From Nautilus pompilius (taxonomy: Eukaryota > Mollusca > Cephalopoda > Nautilida > Nautilidae), in NCBI GenBank assembly GCA_018389105.1, contig JACATO010000598.1, positions 496,001 to 560,000 of the forward strand: a stretch of DNA of 64,000 nt. Direction: 5' to 3'. The stretch's first letter is position 1; each line of letters starts with the position of its first letter. A program made the translations under genes and the position numbers. The notes under the pieces were generated by a model. It ran no database searches and had not been told where the DNA came from. It saw only the letters and a program-made list of their open reading frames with translations. This document shows positions 1 to 11,000 of this stretch, piece after piece.

Positions 1-130
1 GACTAAAATGAATGCATCTAACAGATTGTCTGTTTTATCATTTTTGACAGCCTCATAATATCTACGTCTAGTGAGGCGCTTCTATGCGGCTAGTCTGGCA
101 AGAAATTGGGAAAGAGGCTGTTTCTGCAAT

Positions 131-430
131 AGCCAATCAGAAGCGCTGATGTTTTCGCCCTCAGCAAATTCTGAAAACTAGTTTTAACGACTTTGATTGG
201 TCAGGGTTTCTCGCTATCGGCAGTAAGCTTCTGCGAATTTGTGTGTATTCTGCCGAATAGCAGTGAGATGCACTGTTTATCGCAAAGTTTACAAATTCAT
301 GTTTTAGCAGATCATCGTCCACTGATAAAATTTAGCATGTCAGTGGACTCTGACATGTAAAAGACATCAACAACCCAAAACCATCTCGTAAATTATTGTT
401 GAGTAGATATAGTTACCGAAGTATATAAAA
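131..430 (+). promoter_or_regulatory. Possible promoter: two opposed CCAAT boxes and a TATA box
   Basis: A CCAAT box lies at 133-137 (in AGCCAATCAG), an inverted one at 196-200 (GATTGGTCAG), and a TATATAAAA box at 422-430. Paired CCAAT boxes with a strong TATA element are typical of animal histone promoters among others. No convincing coding region follows: the plus strand after 430 soon meets stops. A very short minus-strand reading around 555-600 ends in a lysine/proline-rich tail (KPAKK then stop) that faintly recalls histone H1 but is too short to call. The rest of 1-1330 shows no gene that I recognise. Confidence 0.25.
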
Positions 431-1329
431 GAAGAGCCATCTCTGCCATCGGTTCTCACTTCAACAATTCTCATCTTAGCAGTGGACCATTAGCCTTCTA
501 CATTAAAAAATATGTAATTTTGCTACAGCCGCTAAATTGTGTACTATTTCTTCGCTGGTTTAACTGGTGTGGACCCTTCCACGTCCATGTAAACCAAAGC
601 TGGGACTTTCGATGTTTTTCGCAAATCAAAATTGTATAACATCTCGCTCACCTAAAAGTGAACGTGTAGAGCTCCACGCCTAAAATTCAGATTTTAATCC
701 TGTGACCTGCAAATTGCTGTTCTAAATAAAACATACCAGGGCGCCATATCCATGGTGTATTAGCCCTTAGTACTTATAATCAGGTAAATAGAGATCGCGA
801 AGAACAACTCGAAAAGTTACTCTCAAAAACTGCGAAAGCTTTTAAAGAAGACGAACGGAAAATGTTGCTGGTCCACACCTTTCTACACAACCCAAGCTAG
901 ACATGAATATCAGAAGTCAAACAAGCAGCATCTTTCGAAATTAATAAATAGCCTCCTCCCCTTTGTTTCCCTCAAAAATGAGAATTAACTCTATTAAAAA
1001 AAAAAACATTTAAATTTCTCTGTTAACCCCTGTCAGGTTCCAGACATGCACTATACCATTACTAAAAATCCATTTCCTAACGTCTAATCAAGCGTGTTTT
1101 TTATTTTTTTATTTTTGAACCCTGATACTATGCGGCCTCCAGTCGACCGGTTAAAGGACATACAGTGTATGAGCAAGCCATTCGTCTCTCTCGATCGGCG
1201 CTCCCATTGTTCGAGCTGGGCGAAGTCAGGGGGCAGCTGGGCAAACAGAGAACAGGTTTCATATCCAGAAAATATCATTTTAATTAATATTTTTCGTTAC
1301 ACGCTTCATTTTTTTTTTTTTTAAAATTA

Positions 1330-1760
1330 GAATACGTGACTAGACGACAGATCGGCGGGCTAAATAAGCCCTCGCTGGCACGGGTTTCTCGGACCTGACA
1401 TCCGGCGGATGCGCCAGGTCACCGGCGAACGCATGCGCAGTACTGTCCGGCTTTTGAAAAAGGTAGAGTTCACCGATGTGGTCTCTATGGCAGCGGAGCC
1501 CTTCGTTGACGGTTCGGAAAACTCTTCGGACCTTCTGCTGGTCTGTCGGGCTTCTCGTCGTCATCCTACAGGTGACACTAAACTCACGCGCGCGTCACGG
1601 GTTCTTGAGGTCTTTTTTTTTTCTTTTTCTTTCAGTTTTGCTTTAAAAAAAAAACGAATTACTTTAGGTACTTCCGGCTTCCGGGGAATGGCGGGCGCCA
1701 ACGAAGACGCAGACAGACCCAACGATTCACATCATCCCATAAACGTCTCTAGGCTAAACT
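1330..1760. promoter_or_regulatory. CpG-rich, promoter-like segment with NRF1- and ETS-type motifs
   Basis: CpG density rises sharply against the AT-rich surroundings. The segment holds an NRF1-like palindrome (ACGCATGCGCAG near 1429-1440) and tandem ETS-like CTTCCGG motifs near 1670-1682. Short overlapping ORFs on both strands are what GC-rich DNA gives by chance and I do not call them. It could be the promoter or 5' untranslated exon of a gene whose body I cannot see, or an upstream promoter of the transporter starting at 8017. Confidence 0.35.
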
Positions 1761-2450
1761 AGTCAAATGAAGCTTTTTAATGTCTTCATCACTGAAACCA
1801 TTCTTATTAGTAAACCACCTAAGAATTTTCCCTGATATATTGATACATTTTGCATGGTAAGGACTCTTTGTCTGTACCACATATTCCAAAAGTGGTCTAA
1901 CTATTGTTTTTTTAATATATATATAAAGAACGTCTACAGATTCCAAAGTTCTAATATTTGTAGTACAATTTATCATGCCTAATTAAATTACCTGATTTCT
2001 CTCAGATTGTAAACTCTTTAATATCATCGCTGTCATTAGCCCCAACCATATAGTTTAGTATCATCTGCAAATTTCATAATATTATGGATTATTTCACTGT
2101 TAATATCATCCTTATATAATTTTTAAAATAAGCCAAGGATCTAACCTTGAAGTACCCACCTGCTGATCATCAAGACCTCAGAGAGTGCCCTCTAGAGCAA
2201 CTCTCTGTTACATAAATAATTATCGATCTGTAACAAAGGGCTTACCACTTAAACCGAAGCATTTGAATTTTCCTGCCAGGTGTCTGCACGTAATTGTATC
2301 AGCTGCTTTATGAAAATAGAAATAAGAAACATCCATATTACTTTTCTCAGATTTATTAATGGCATTTTCAAGAAACTCTAACAAATTAGTTAGCTAGAAT
2401 TTTCTAAAACGGAAGCTATGCTGATTGTCTCCAGTCATAAAGTTATTTTT
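1749..2450 (-). mobile_element. Degraded CR1/L2-like non-LTR retrotransposon fragment (reverse transcriptase)
   Basis: Read on the minus strand in shifting frames, the segment gives the order of a CR1/L2-type reverse transcriptase: a DxxYFxFHKA-like palm stretch, then KFADDTKLYG (the FADD catalytic box, around 2048-2083), then a thumb-region stretch ending at 1749 with TIVRPLLEYV, a version of the family's 'LVRPxLEYA'. Stops and frameshifts interrupt every frame, so it is a dead 5'-truncated copy. There is no clear 3' tail. Assignment to CR1/L2 rather than a neighbouring clade is by remembered motif style. Confidence 0.6.
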
Positions 2451-2459
2451 ATTCAAATG

Positions 2460-3860
2460 AGATCCACTTTAGATGTTGACAGTGATGTCGATGTAACGGG
2501 ATCAGAGGTCTGCAGATTCAGGGTAAGTTTGTTAAAATAAAAAAAAAAAATGGCTTTGTTGTTTATTTAGTTAAAGCATTGCCAATCGGAGATACTACAG
2601 TTACCATGATAATACTATACTGTTTATGATTAGCAGGATCGCTCTTACAGTTCTTTTTAACCCAACGGTGTAACATTTCCCCGTTTCTACGTTGATGTTA
2701 GTTTTCCAATACTTATCGATTTCTTTAAATCTTTACCTAAAGTGATCAGAATTTAGCTTTTATAATCTAGGCTGAATATCATTTAAAAAATTCTATTTTA
2801 TTTAATCTGAGGTGGCTAATCAAGTTCTTAATCCTTCTCCTGTAGTGGCGGCAGCATCAATGAATGTGTACATGAAAGGTTTCAGCTTTGCAGCAGCATA
2901 TGTTTACCAACACAAGGTGATCAGACACCTGCTTATCATCATTTCCTTATTAGCCGCCGTGAATTTTCTTTTAGGAATTCAGCTTTCTTCAGAAGCAAAA
3001 TTAATTACCGGTTATTCTCTAACCAATACTTATTTTTATTTGTTTTATTGCTTTGTTTCATTTCCATGTTAAAGCTGAATACACTTTCAGCAAACGTTTG
3101 TTTGTTTGTTTGATTTTTTAAAAAAATAAACTTGTGCTGTTTTATTTCCTTTGAAAACTCAATCTCGCGACATGCGGTTAAAGATATTTATTAGAATAGT
3201 CTAAGGGAAATAACCCTTTATAAGGGAAATAACTAATGAGTTCTTGTACTGGTAAAATATATTTAAATAATTTTTCAAATTAAAGAAATAATACGACAAT
3301 TTTCTGCATCAAATTTTACTATACCTGTCACAGTTAATCACAAAAAGGGGGGGTTCTGGTTTAAGAAGTAATTGTTATTCTTAAAAAAAAAAAAAAGATT
3401 AGCTAAATTTCTTCTTTTCTAATGATGCATAATATAGCAGCTACTAGTTTAATAGCATCTAATATTAAATGTAGTTCATTACCGTGATTAAAAAATACTG
3501 AGCTAACATACTCAACATTGGAGACGACGGCAAACCGAGTTGCAATTTATACGAGGCTTATATGGACTTGGAGATTTCCCCCCCCCCCCACTCGGTCCTA
3601 TCTATTAAACCAGTTGTTGGTACACTGACCGTTCTACTTGTCTACGACCAAGGTGACGACTATCCAGATAGTTCCTAGTGTCGGGTTTGAATCTTTAGAA
3701 AGTTTTTAAGTTCATGAACACCTTTTTTTTTTTTTTTGTCACTTTCAAATTACATTTTTCGAAGTCCAATAGAACGACATACCGGACTTTCCAAAAATTC
3801 TAAACTAACAGGCTTAAGATTACAAGAATTGTTTTTATCCTCTGTGGGTCACTCCACGTC
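2460..3860. other. Stretch without a recognised gene
   Basis: AT-rich DNA with poly-A and poly-T runs. One plus-strand ORF (2812-3072) begins after a possible acceptor and has a donor-like AAG|GTGATC inside, and a short ORF at 2455-2519 ends at a GTAAGT. I cannot match either to a protein family, so neither is called. Confidence 0.3.
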
Positions 3861-3862
3861 AA

Positions 3863-4945
3863 GTGGACCAGTGGTCAACACCCGAGACCCCCTCAGAAAA
3901 ATTTGCAAAAAAATATATGTTGTAGTAGATGCTTTTAGAATTCTAAACGTGAAATTTGAGCATCCTAAGTAAAAAATTGACCGAGATATGGTCGTTTTTC
4001 TGCATAGTCCCCTCTCAGGCTCAAAAACATCATTAATTTTCTTCCATTTATGCCTACGTTTTTTTTACTAGTTCCTGTTGAGATACAGATACCTAACTTT
4101 TCAATCTGGATGAACATTTTACGTAGATTACGACTATGCGTTTGGTTTTTCTGTATCTCTTAACCCTTTCCTGTCGGCACTCTGCAAATGCGAAAAAAAA
4201 TTTGGGCTGCTTTGTTTTTTGGAATTTTTGGTGGTTTCTTAGAGTACCTGCTGTACCATCCAGAACCATGCAAGTTGAGTTTTCAGTATATGATTAGTCA
4301 TATAAAGACTAAAAAATAACATTGTGAAGATATGACTGATATCCCCCGAGATATCTCAGTCTGAACTTGCTTTCCCATGGAAAAGCGACCATTTCAGCGG
4401 CCAATTTGGCCGTGTCAGACAATGTCAGCAAGATTAATTTTTATTGCAAATGAAAGCTCTGATGTCCCAGTTCTAACATATCCAAAATTCAACTCTGGCA
4501 CTCAAGTGCTTCTATTTTTTTTTTTTTTATTTTTACCATCTTTTCTCGTGCGTCTTGGCAATATCGTGCATTGTTGCATCTTCGTAAGCTGCAAAGAAAT
4601 CCTTACTTTCGCACCGAGATGGTCAAAATCACCGACAGGAAAGGGTTAAGAGAGAGAGAGAGAGAAAAACCAAATGCATAGTCGTAATCTACGTAAAATG
4701 TTCTTCCAGATTGAAAAGTTAGGTATCTGTAACCCAACAGGAACTAGTAAAAAAAAACGTAGGCATAAATGGAGGAAAATTAATGGTGTTTTTAAAGCCT
4801 GAAAGGGGATATCTCGGTCAATTTTTTTTTCATACTTAGGATGCTCAAATTTCACATTTAGAATTCTAAAAGCATCTACTACAACATATATTTTTTTGCA
4901 AATTTTTCTGAGTGGGGGGGTCTCGGGTGTTGACCACTGGTCCAC
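3863..4945. repeat. Long inverted repeat (palindrome), about 297-bp arms
   Basis: The left arm (3863-4159) begins GTGGACCAGTGGTCAACACC and the right arm (4650-4945) ends with its reverse complement. The arms match along their length with scattered substitutions and small indels, including the AT-rich blocks and the GAATTCTAAA blocks. They meet at TTAA on each side of an unrelated insert at 4164-4645. Both arms contain the same ORF fragment on opposite strands, which is simply a result of the inversion. It looks like a foldback or long-TIR non-autonomous element. Its outer target duplication was not identified. Confidence 0.85.
4164..4645. mobile_element. TTAA-flanked piggyBac-type MITE inserted at the palindrome centre
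   Basis: TTAA stands at 4160-4163 and 4646-4649. Between them the 482-bp insert has perfect 14-bp terminal inverted repeats (CCCTTTCCTGTCGG at the left, its reverse complement at the right). TTAA target duplication with CCC-starting ends is characteristic of piggyBac-superfamily elements. No transposase is encoded, so it is non-autonomous. A poly-T run and a few short ORFs inside have no recognisable meaning. Confidence 0.6.
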
Positions 4946-4999
4946 TGTTTTCACATTATTGCCATCTCTCTCTCTCTCTCCTGCAAGGGAAGTAATCGA

Positions 5000-6070
5000 G
5001 CTCGCTCTATTCATCACAGACACGGAGTCAGGCACGGCTAATATTCTGGACACCCATCGGAAACTAAATGTCTGCTCGATCGAGTTTAAATCCGAGTCGC
5101 CTCATCACCGCGAACCGTCGCTGAAGTCTGTTTATTTTATTTTTTTTTTTACAGTTTTGTGTGTGTGTGTGTGTGTGTGTGTATCTAAGTTGATAGGTTG
5201 GCTACTGTCACAGTTACGTCCCTTAGTACTAATAATGGCGGTACTGGACATCTGAGGAGAAGGCTGCTCCTCCTCCTCCTCCTCTCACGTAGAATATATT
5301 GGTTCATTTTCGACAGAAGAAAAATCGAACTCAAGGCACTAAGACCGGGACGGCCCTGAGAACACACAAAACCGCGCCTTTGCTTATACGGGAGTTCGTT
5401 TTAAAAGGGGAAAAAAACATAATAAATTAAGATGACCATATATGGAATACCAATCGCCCTGTACTGCGACGACTGGCTTCGCGGTCCCTGATTAATGTGA
5501 AGCACCGAGGGAAGGTAAATTTACTTCAGGTGTTTTTCAGGCAGGTAAAACGACAGCCCGACGACCAGCCAGGTGGGGAGGCTCCCACTCTACCCGCTGT
5601 ATCCTCCTAACCGCAGTTTGTTTTATAATTTAGAATATTCCACCGTCTAATGGCGTCTGTCGGTGTTCGCCTTTAACCGGCATCCGGGTGAGCGGGCGAT
5701 TTCCGTCTCTGTCTGGCAGGCGATAAAGGTTTACCTTTCCCCAAGAAGCTTTCACCTGGACGAGGAGGAGAGACGCGAGCTGTATCCGAACAGCCAGCGG
5801 GTGGGTACGGCACCACCACCGCCGCCGCCACGGAGCCTCTCCTTCCGTTGATTCCTCGCCATGTTTTCCCGTCCTGCGCGCGGCGTTAGAATGGATGGTT
5901 ATTCTTGGTACCAACCGCCTCGGTCCCTATTCGGGGCGGGGGGGGGCAGTCCTGAAACCCGGACCGCAGTCTGTCAGTGGAGAATGGCGGCGGCGTCTCG
6001 TTACGCCTTCGGAAACTCTGCCGCTGTATCAGTATGTCCCCCCCCCCGGGGTCTAACTCGCGGCCGTTAT
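5000..6070 (+). promoter_or_regulatory. CpG-rich region, probable promoter/5' exon of the transporter
   Basis: The stretch is GC- and CpG-rich compared with its flanks, densest at 5440-6060. It lies about 2 kb upstream of the first recognised coding exon of the plus-strand transporter and is the nearest promoter-like sequence. It includes a CTC repeat (5267-5285), C- and G-homopolymers, and an ATG-initiated GC-rich ORF at 5861-6094 for which I see no homologue. A 5' untranslated exon with a donor in this region is expected but could not be pinned down. Confidence 0.4.
5159..5182. repeat. (GT)n microsatellite
   Basis: About 12 GT dinucleotides, uninterrupted. Confidence 0.9.
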
Positions 6071-6204
6071 TATTGTTACCTAATCAGTCGGTGAACACTC
6101 AATGTTTTCTTTTAAATTAAAATGCACTTGTACCTAAAAAGTTCTCTGTGTAATCTTAATGGTGCTGTAGTCTTGGAAACGGTAATAACTCGTCTCATTC
6201 TGCG

Positions 6205-6665
6205 AGTTAGCCCGGTCTTTTGAGAGTTAGCCCGTCCCAGTCTTTTGAGAGTTAGCCTCTTTTGACAGTTAGCCCGTCCAGTCTTTTGACAGTTAGCCCG
6301 TCCAGTCTTTTGAGAGGTTCCAGTCTTTTGAGAGTTAGCCCGTTCCAGTCTTTTGAGAGTTAGCCCGTCCAGTCTTTTGACAGTTAGCCCGTCCAGTCTT
6401 TTGAGAGGTTCCAGTCTTTTGACAGTTAGCCCGTTCCAGTCTTTTGAGAGTTAGCCCGTTCCAGTCTTTTGAGAGTTAGCCCGTTCCAGTCTTTTGACAG
6501 TTAGCCCGTTCCAGTCTTTTGAGAGTTAGCCCGTTCCAGTCTTTTGACAGTTAGCCCGTTCCAGTCTTTTGACAGTTAGCCCGTTCCAGTCTTTTGAGAG
6601 TTAGCCCGTTCCAGTCTTTTGAGAGTTAGCCCATTCCAGTCTTTTGAGAGTTAGCCCGTTCTGTT
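6205..6665. repeat. 25-bp minisatellite (VNTR), about 18 copies
   Basis: Tandem copies of a unit of about 25 bp, GTTAGCCCGTTCCAGTCTTT followed by TGAGA or TGACA. Two alternating features are visible: GAGAG versus GACAG before TTAGCC, and CCGTCC versus CCGTTCC. Some 5' copies are shortened to GAGAGGTTCCAGTC, and the 3' half is much more uniform. It sits between the CpG-rich region and the first coding exon of the transporter, so it would lie in the transporter's first intron if the promoter is where I place it. Confidence 0.95.
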
Positions 6666-6924
6666 TTTTGTCTTAATGCTTTGACAAAAGGCGAATACTG
6701 TACGAAGCCAGGGATGTTCAGTGAGTTCGATAATGGGATACAATGCATTGTTGCGTCATTTCCTGAAATTATGATGTTGGACTTGTCACTCGGTTTCCGC
6801 CTGAGGTTATTATATTCTTACGAGTCGTCAGGGTCAGATGTGATCTGTTGTTGTTCTTTTTTTTTTGTATTTAAGAGTTGACTTTAAACACTACATCAAG
6901 GAAGTAAGATGATAATCGGTTTGA

Positions 6925-7860
6925 ATAAACAGGCATGAGTCAGACACAGAAATTGCCATTAAAATCGTGGTGTGGGAGCAGTCAATAAGATTATTAAGAA
7001 GCAGCAAACCACGGGCTTAATATCCCTTTCAAAGAAAGGAAAATGCAGGAGAAAATGGAAAAACGTCACTCGGAGATGATGCGAAATTAGCATGGACGAA
7101 CAAGCAGGTTCCTAGAAAAACTAGTGACGTGCTTAACCAGGAATTATCAGCAGCAATGTCTCCAGGTATCATCATCAACTGTGAGACATGAATTGCTTGG
7201 GTGGGGGTGGCAAGTCAAGCAACCTATTAAAAAATAATAACTGCTAACAAAAATGAAGACAAAACGCTGTGTAGGCTCAGAAATTTGCTGGTTGGTGAAA
7301 AGAAGATTGATGTAATGTGTTATTTTAGGACAAGTCACTTGTTTAAGGTCAACAATGTCAATTTTGTACTCCATTCACCTGGTGAACCCAAAACCAGTTC
7401 TCATTACAATTGAACTGTGAGGCATCCAGAAAGGAGAATGTTCTGCACAAGAGTGCTTATGCAAGGCATGATGAATAACAAGAAATATCCTGAGGTTCTA
7501 GAACTCCCTGTCAAACCAGACTGCTTAAATTATCCTTAAACATGGTTTTCCAATAGGATCTGGTGCCATGCCATGCATAAAAATGTGCTAAGGAGTACTT
7601 CAGGATGAACAATATCAACTGTTTAGATTGGTCAGGAAACTCACCAGATCTGAACTCAATAAAAAATCTATAGGTTATATGTAAGTCTTGACTTTGAAAA
7701 CTGAATTGTACAACTAAAGAAAAAATGATGTCTGTCTCCAAGTTTGGTTTCATGTCAAAGAAAATCTGTGAAAAGCTGATGCATTTAATACCTGAGCATG
7801 TTCAAGATGTTATTAAAGCTAAAGGTGGCCATATTAAGGTTTGGTCCATTCAAAATATAT
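6925..7860 (+). pseudogene. Tc1-like DDE transposase fossil
   Basis: In shifting plus-strand frames the segment shows the tail of a Tc1-family transposase: an N-terminal region near 6940-7190, then QDLVPCHA-like residues (the QDNAPCH box, near 7555), then LDWSGNSPDLNSIKNLW (the LDWPGNSPDLNPIENLW box, near 7623-7670), then the C-terminal VIKAKGGHIK (near 7810-7845). Stops and frameshifts make it dead. The ATG-initiated ORF at 7725-7940 is only the tail of this relic and is not the transporter's first exon. Confidence 0.75.
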
Positions 7861-8016
7861 GCTGTTTTCTAAAAAATTCTTTTTTTTTTATCCTGTTTAA
7901 ATTAATTTACACAAAACTGTATATCACTTCTATAATATAGAATAGTTTGGCTGCTGTTAACTGCTATATTTTTTTTTTCTTTTTTCCAGATTAAGCCTGT
8001 TAAATCAAAAACACTA

Positions 8017-11000
8017 ATGACAGAAGAAGTTATTAAACCTAACAGTAACAGGTCTGCCAGACTTCCCTGGTATGTTCAACTGAAAAGATGCGTTTGTTTG
8101 TTGGAAGAAGGAGCCACCCCACCAAATATTAAAGTCATTTTCATAGTGTTTATCTCCCTGGTGAGTTGTAAGTTCTTGTTTTGCTTGGTTTGAGTATACT
8201 GGCTTTTCTCTGTTTCCTGAAGTAGAAGCCCACCACTTAGGCTTATGCTTGCAAGATGGGCTTCAGACGAGAGTTAGCGATCTACTTATTTTATATAAAA
8301 GGCCAGTAATTATTTTTCATATTTTGTTGTTGTTGTTTTTTTTTTATAGTTTTCCAGTGCATTCAGTCTGACATTTCTGTTTCCTTTCCTTCCTGAGATG
8401 GTCAAGGTAAGTTGGTCTGTGGTAGTTACCATTTTTCATTTCAAAAAGAACTTGATCATTTTGCACTGCAATAAGCAGAGTTCAGTCAAACGTAGCTACA
8501 GCATCACAAGATTTTAAAGTTGAAGTTCACCAAGTATACTAATGTTTTGGTATCTCTCACTAAGGCATGCCTCGTACATTTTGCAAGCATATTTATAATT
8601 AAAAGTAATGGCAATTTCTTCATGTCTTTTGACAGCAATAAGTGGGGCTTATCTAGGCTGATGCCAAGCTGGTATGCTGCTAGCAGAACATCACCTGATC
8701 TGTCTGTCCATCTGCATAACTAGTGTTTATCTATAATTAGTACTGCTATCATTTTCTAGCATCATAGGATTTTCTTTTTCTGAGATGTGCCTGATTTGGA
8801 TTATGGTGGAAAATTCATTTTGGATCCATCCTGCTTATACAAGTTTTAATGGCTTATCGGATAATACTACTGATTGTCTGGAATCACACTGGTCGAGTGA
8901 TTTCTCTTCAGTAAATATAAATCATGAGGACATTCAAGGCAACCCTTGTGATTTGAGTATCCCAAAGGAAGCAGCTGATTTTATCAAAATTTTACATTGC
9001 GAAAACATACATATATAATTTTTTAGAAGGTAGCTGAGAGAGAGGAGATGATGATGATGATGAGAGAGGTGATGATGATGATAGAGAATTTAGTTTTTTC
9101 AGAAGAATATCTGAGCTAGTTTAACAATGAAACTGCATCTTACAGTATTTATATATAACTTAGAAGAGAGATTGTCATCTTTCTTGCATGATTCTTCTAA
9201 CAGCATTAAAATTTTTTGGTTAGGGATCATTAGTGCTATCTCTTTGTCAGCTGAACATGACAAGATCTGCTAATCCATTGCTTTGTTTTTTGCAGAGTTT
9301 TGGTTACGCAGAGGAGGAGAAGGGCTATTATGTTGGTCTGATTGCTTCATCTGTTTTTGCTGGTAGAATCTTTGGGAGGTAAGTTAAACACTAATAAAAT
9401 ATTCACCCTGAATCTTCAGAAATTAGTAACTAGAAACAGATAGACAAAAAAATTAAAGAAATTTTCTTCACTAACAGTTTGTTTGTTTATTTTAAAATTT
9501 GTGTTTTTTGCTTTTCTAAAATTTCTTTTTTTTTAATTTGTTTAGTTATTTCTGGGGCTGGCTCTCTGATAAGAAAGGCAGAAAAATGGTTCTTCTTATA
9601 ACACTGAGTGCTAATGGAATCTTTTCTTTTGTGTTTGGTTTTACTACAAGTTTAGCCATGGCATTAGTTATCAGATTTCTTGCTGGCGTTTCAAATGGTA
9701 AGTGCTAGCAAAGGTAAGACTTTAGTTCTTGTTGATTTGCTATTCTATTTTAATCTTTGTATTGCCAGTCACAAGCGCTCTCCCTAGGCAGACTTATTTA
9801 GATTATCATTATGGAATTAGACGGGATTTGTTTCAGATACAGCATATTTTGCCTCTGAATTTACTTATTTAAGCAATAAGTAGTACAGCTTTATCTAAAA
9901 TGACAATTTAACTGAAAACCTGGTTCTATTTTGTCTTGATTTGTGGCTTATTGTGTGAAATACTATTTATCGGAAGTAAATGATGTACGAGAAACTGCAA
10001 GAACAGACTACAAACTATCACTTTGTCTTCTAGACATTATTTGAATGCCACCCATGATGCACTGTACTTAAATATCTTAAATTTTTATTTGCCATATTTG
10101 TGCTTGCTAAATATTTGATTTCTAGGTTTTCATGTGTATATAGTCAACTTAGTACCATTGCATGTCTAGATTTAATGTTTTTAGCAGTTTAAAACTTCTA
10201 AACTATTTTAGTGTTTACTGGATTTTTTGGGCTTTGGTTACATTATATTTAATGGAATGTAAATCAAGAATTTGTGCTGGAACAATTTGATAGATGAAAT
10301 TCTCTTTCTTTACTCTAGGAGTGGTAGGAACAGCAAAAACTATACTTTATGAGATATCAGATAATTCTAATCAGGCTTTAGGGATGTCTATTCTTGCTCT
10401 GGCCTGGGGTACAGGACTCTTCTTGGGTCCTTCTTTTGGAGGTAAGAGCTTATTCTGTTACTGTCATAATTTAAAATAATCACTTGTTTGTTTAGTGCAT
10501 CTTTAATTCATTTAAAATTGCATTAAATAGATATGAGTTAACAGGTAGGGTATATTAGTTGACAGAAAGTCTGCTGCTCTATGAATAACTATTCAGATAC
10601 TTGTTAGTGTTAAAATGAGTACTAGCCTCAATCATCTCAAAATATCAATTTTTTTTCTCCAGTAGATAAGTTGCAATGGTGAATGAACTGGTCAGTGCAA
10701 ACAAATTTTAAATACTGAAAATCAATTTCTAGTCATTTTATTAGAAAAAAGCAAGAAAAAAAAGAACTTTTTTTTTTCTCATAAGAATAAAGGTTCTGTC
10801 ATAAAGTGGATATCTATAGTTGATTTTAAGACAAATGACATGGTTTGATTCCACTTTGATTGTACACAGGTATAGTTGGGGGCTTCCCAGGAAACTTTGC
10901 TAATATCAGAAACAGATTTTAAAAAACTGATAGAGATTTTAATTCATGATCTTGATAATATTCAGAATCCTAGTTTAATAAAAAAAATTGGTAAAGCTTT

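Noticed and set aside
2812-3072. 86-codon plus-strand ORF after a possible acceptor
   Set aside because: No family recognised, weak splice signals and no partner exon; kept out of the gene list.
7725-7940. ATG-initiated ORF just upstream of the first transporter exon
   Set aside because: Its sequence is the C-terminal tail of a Tc1-like transposase (VIKAKGGHIK) and it has no donor leading into the transporter.
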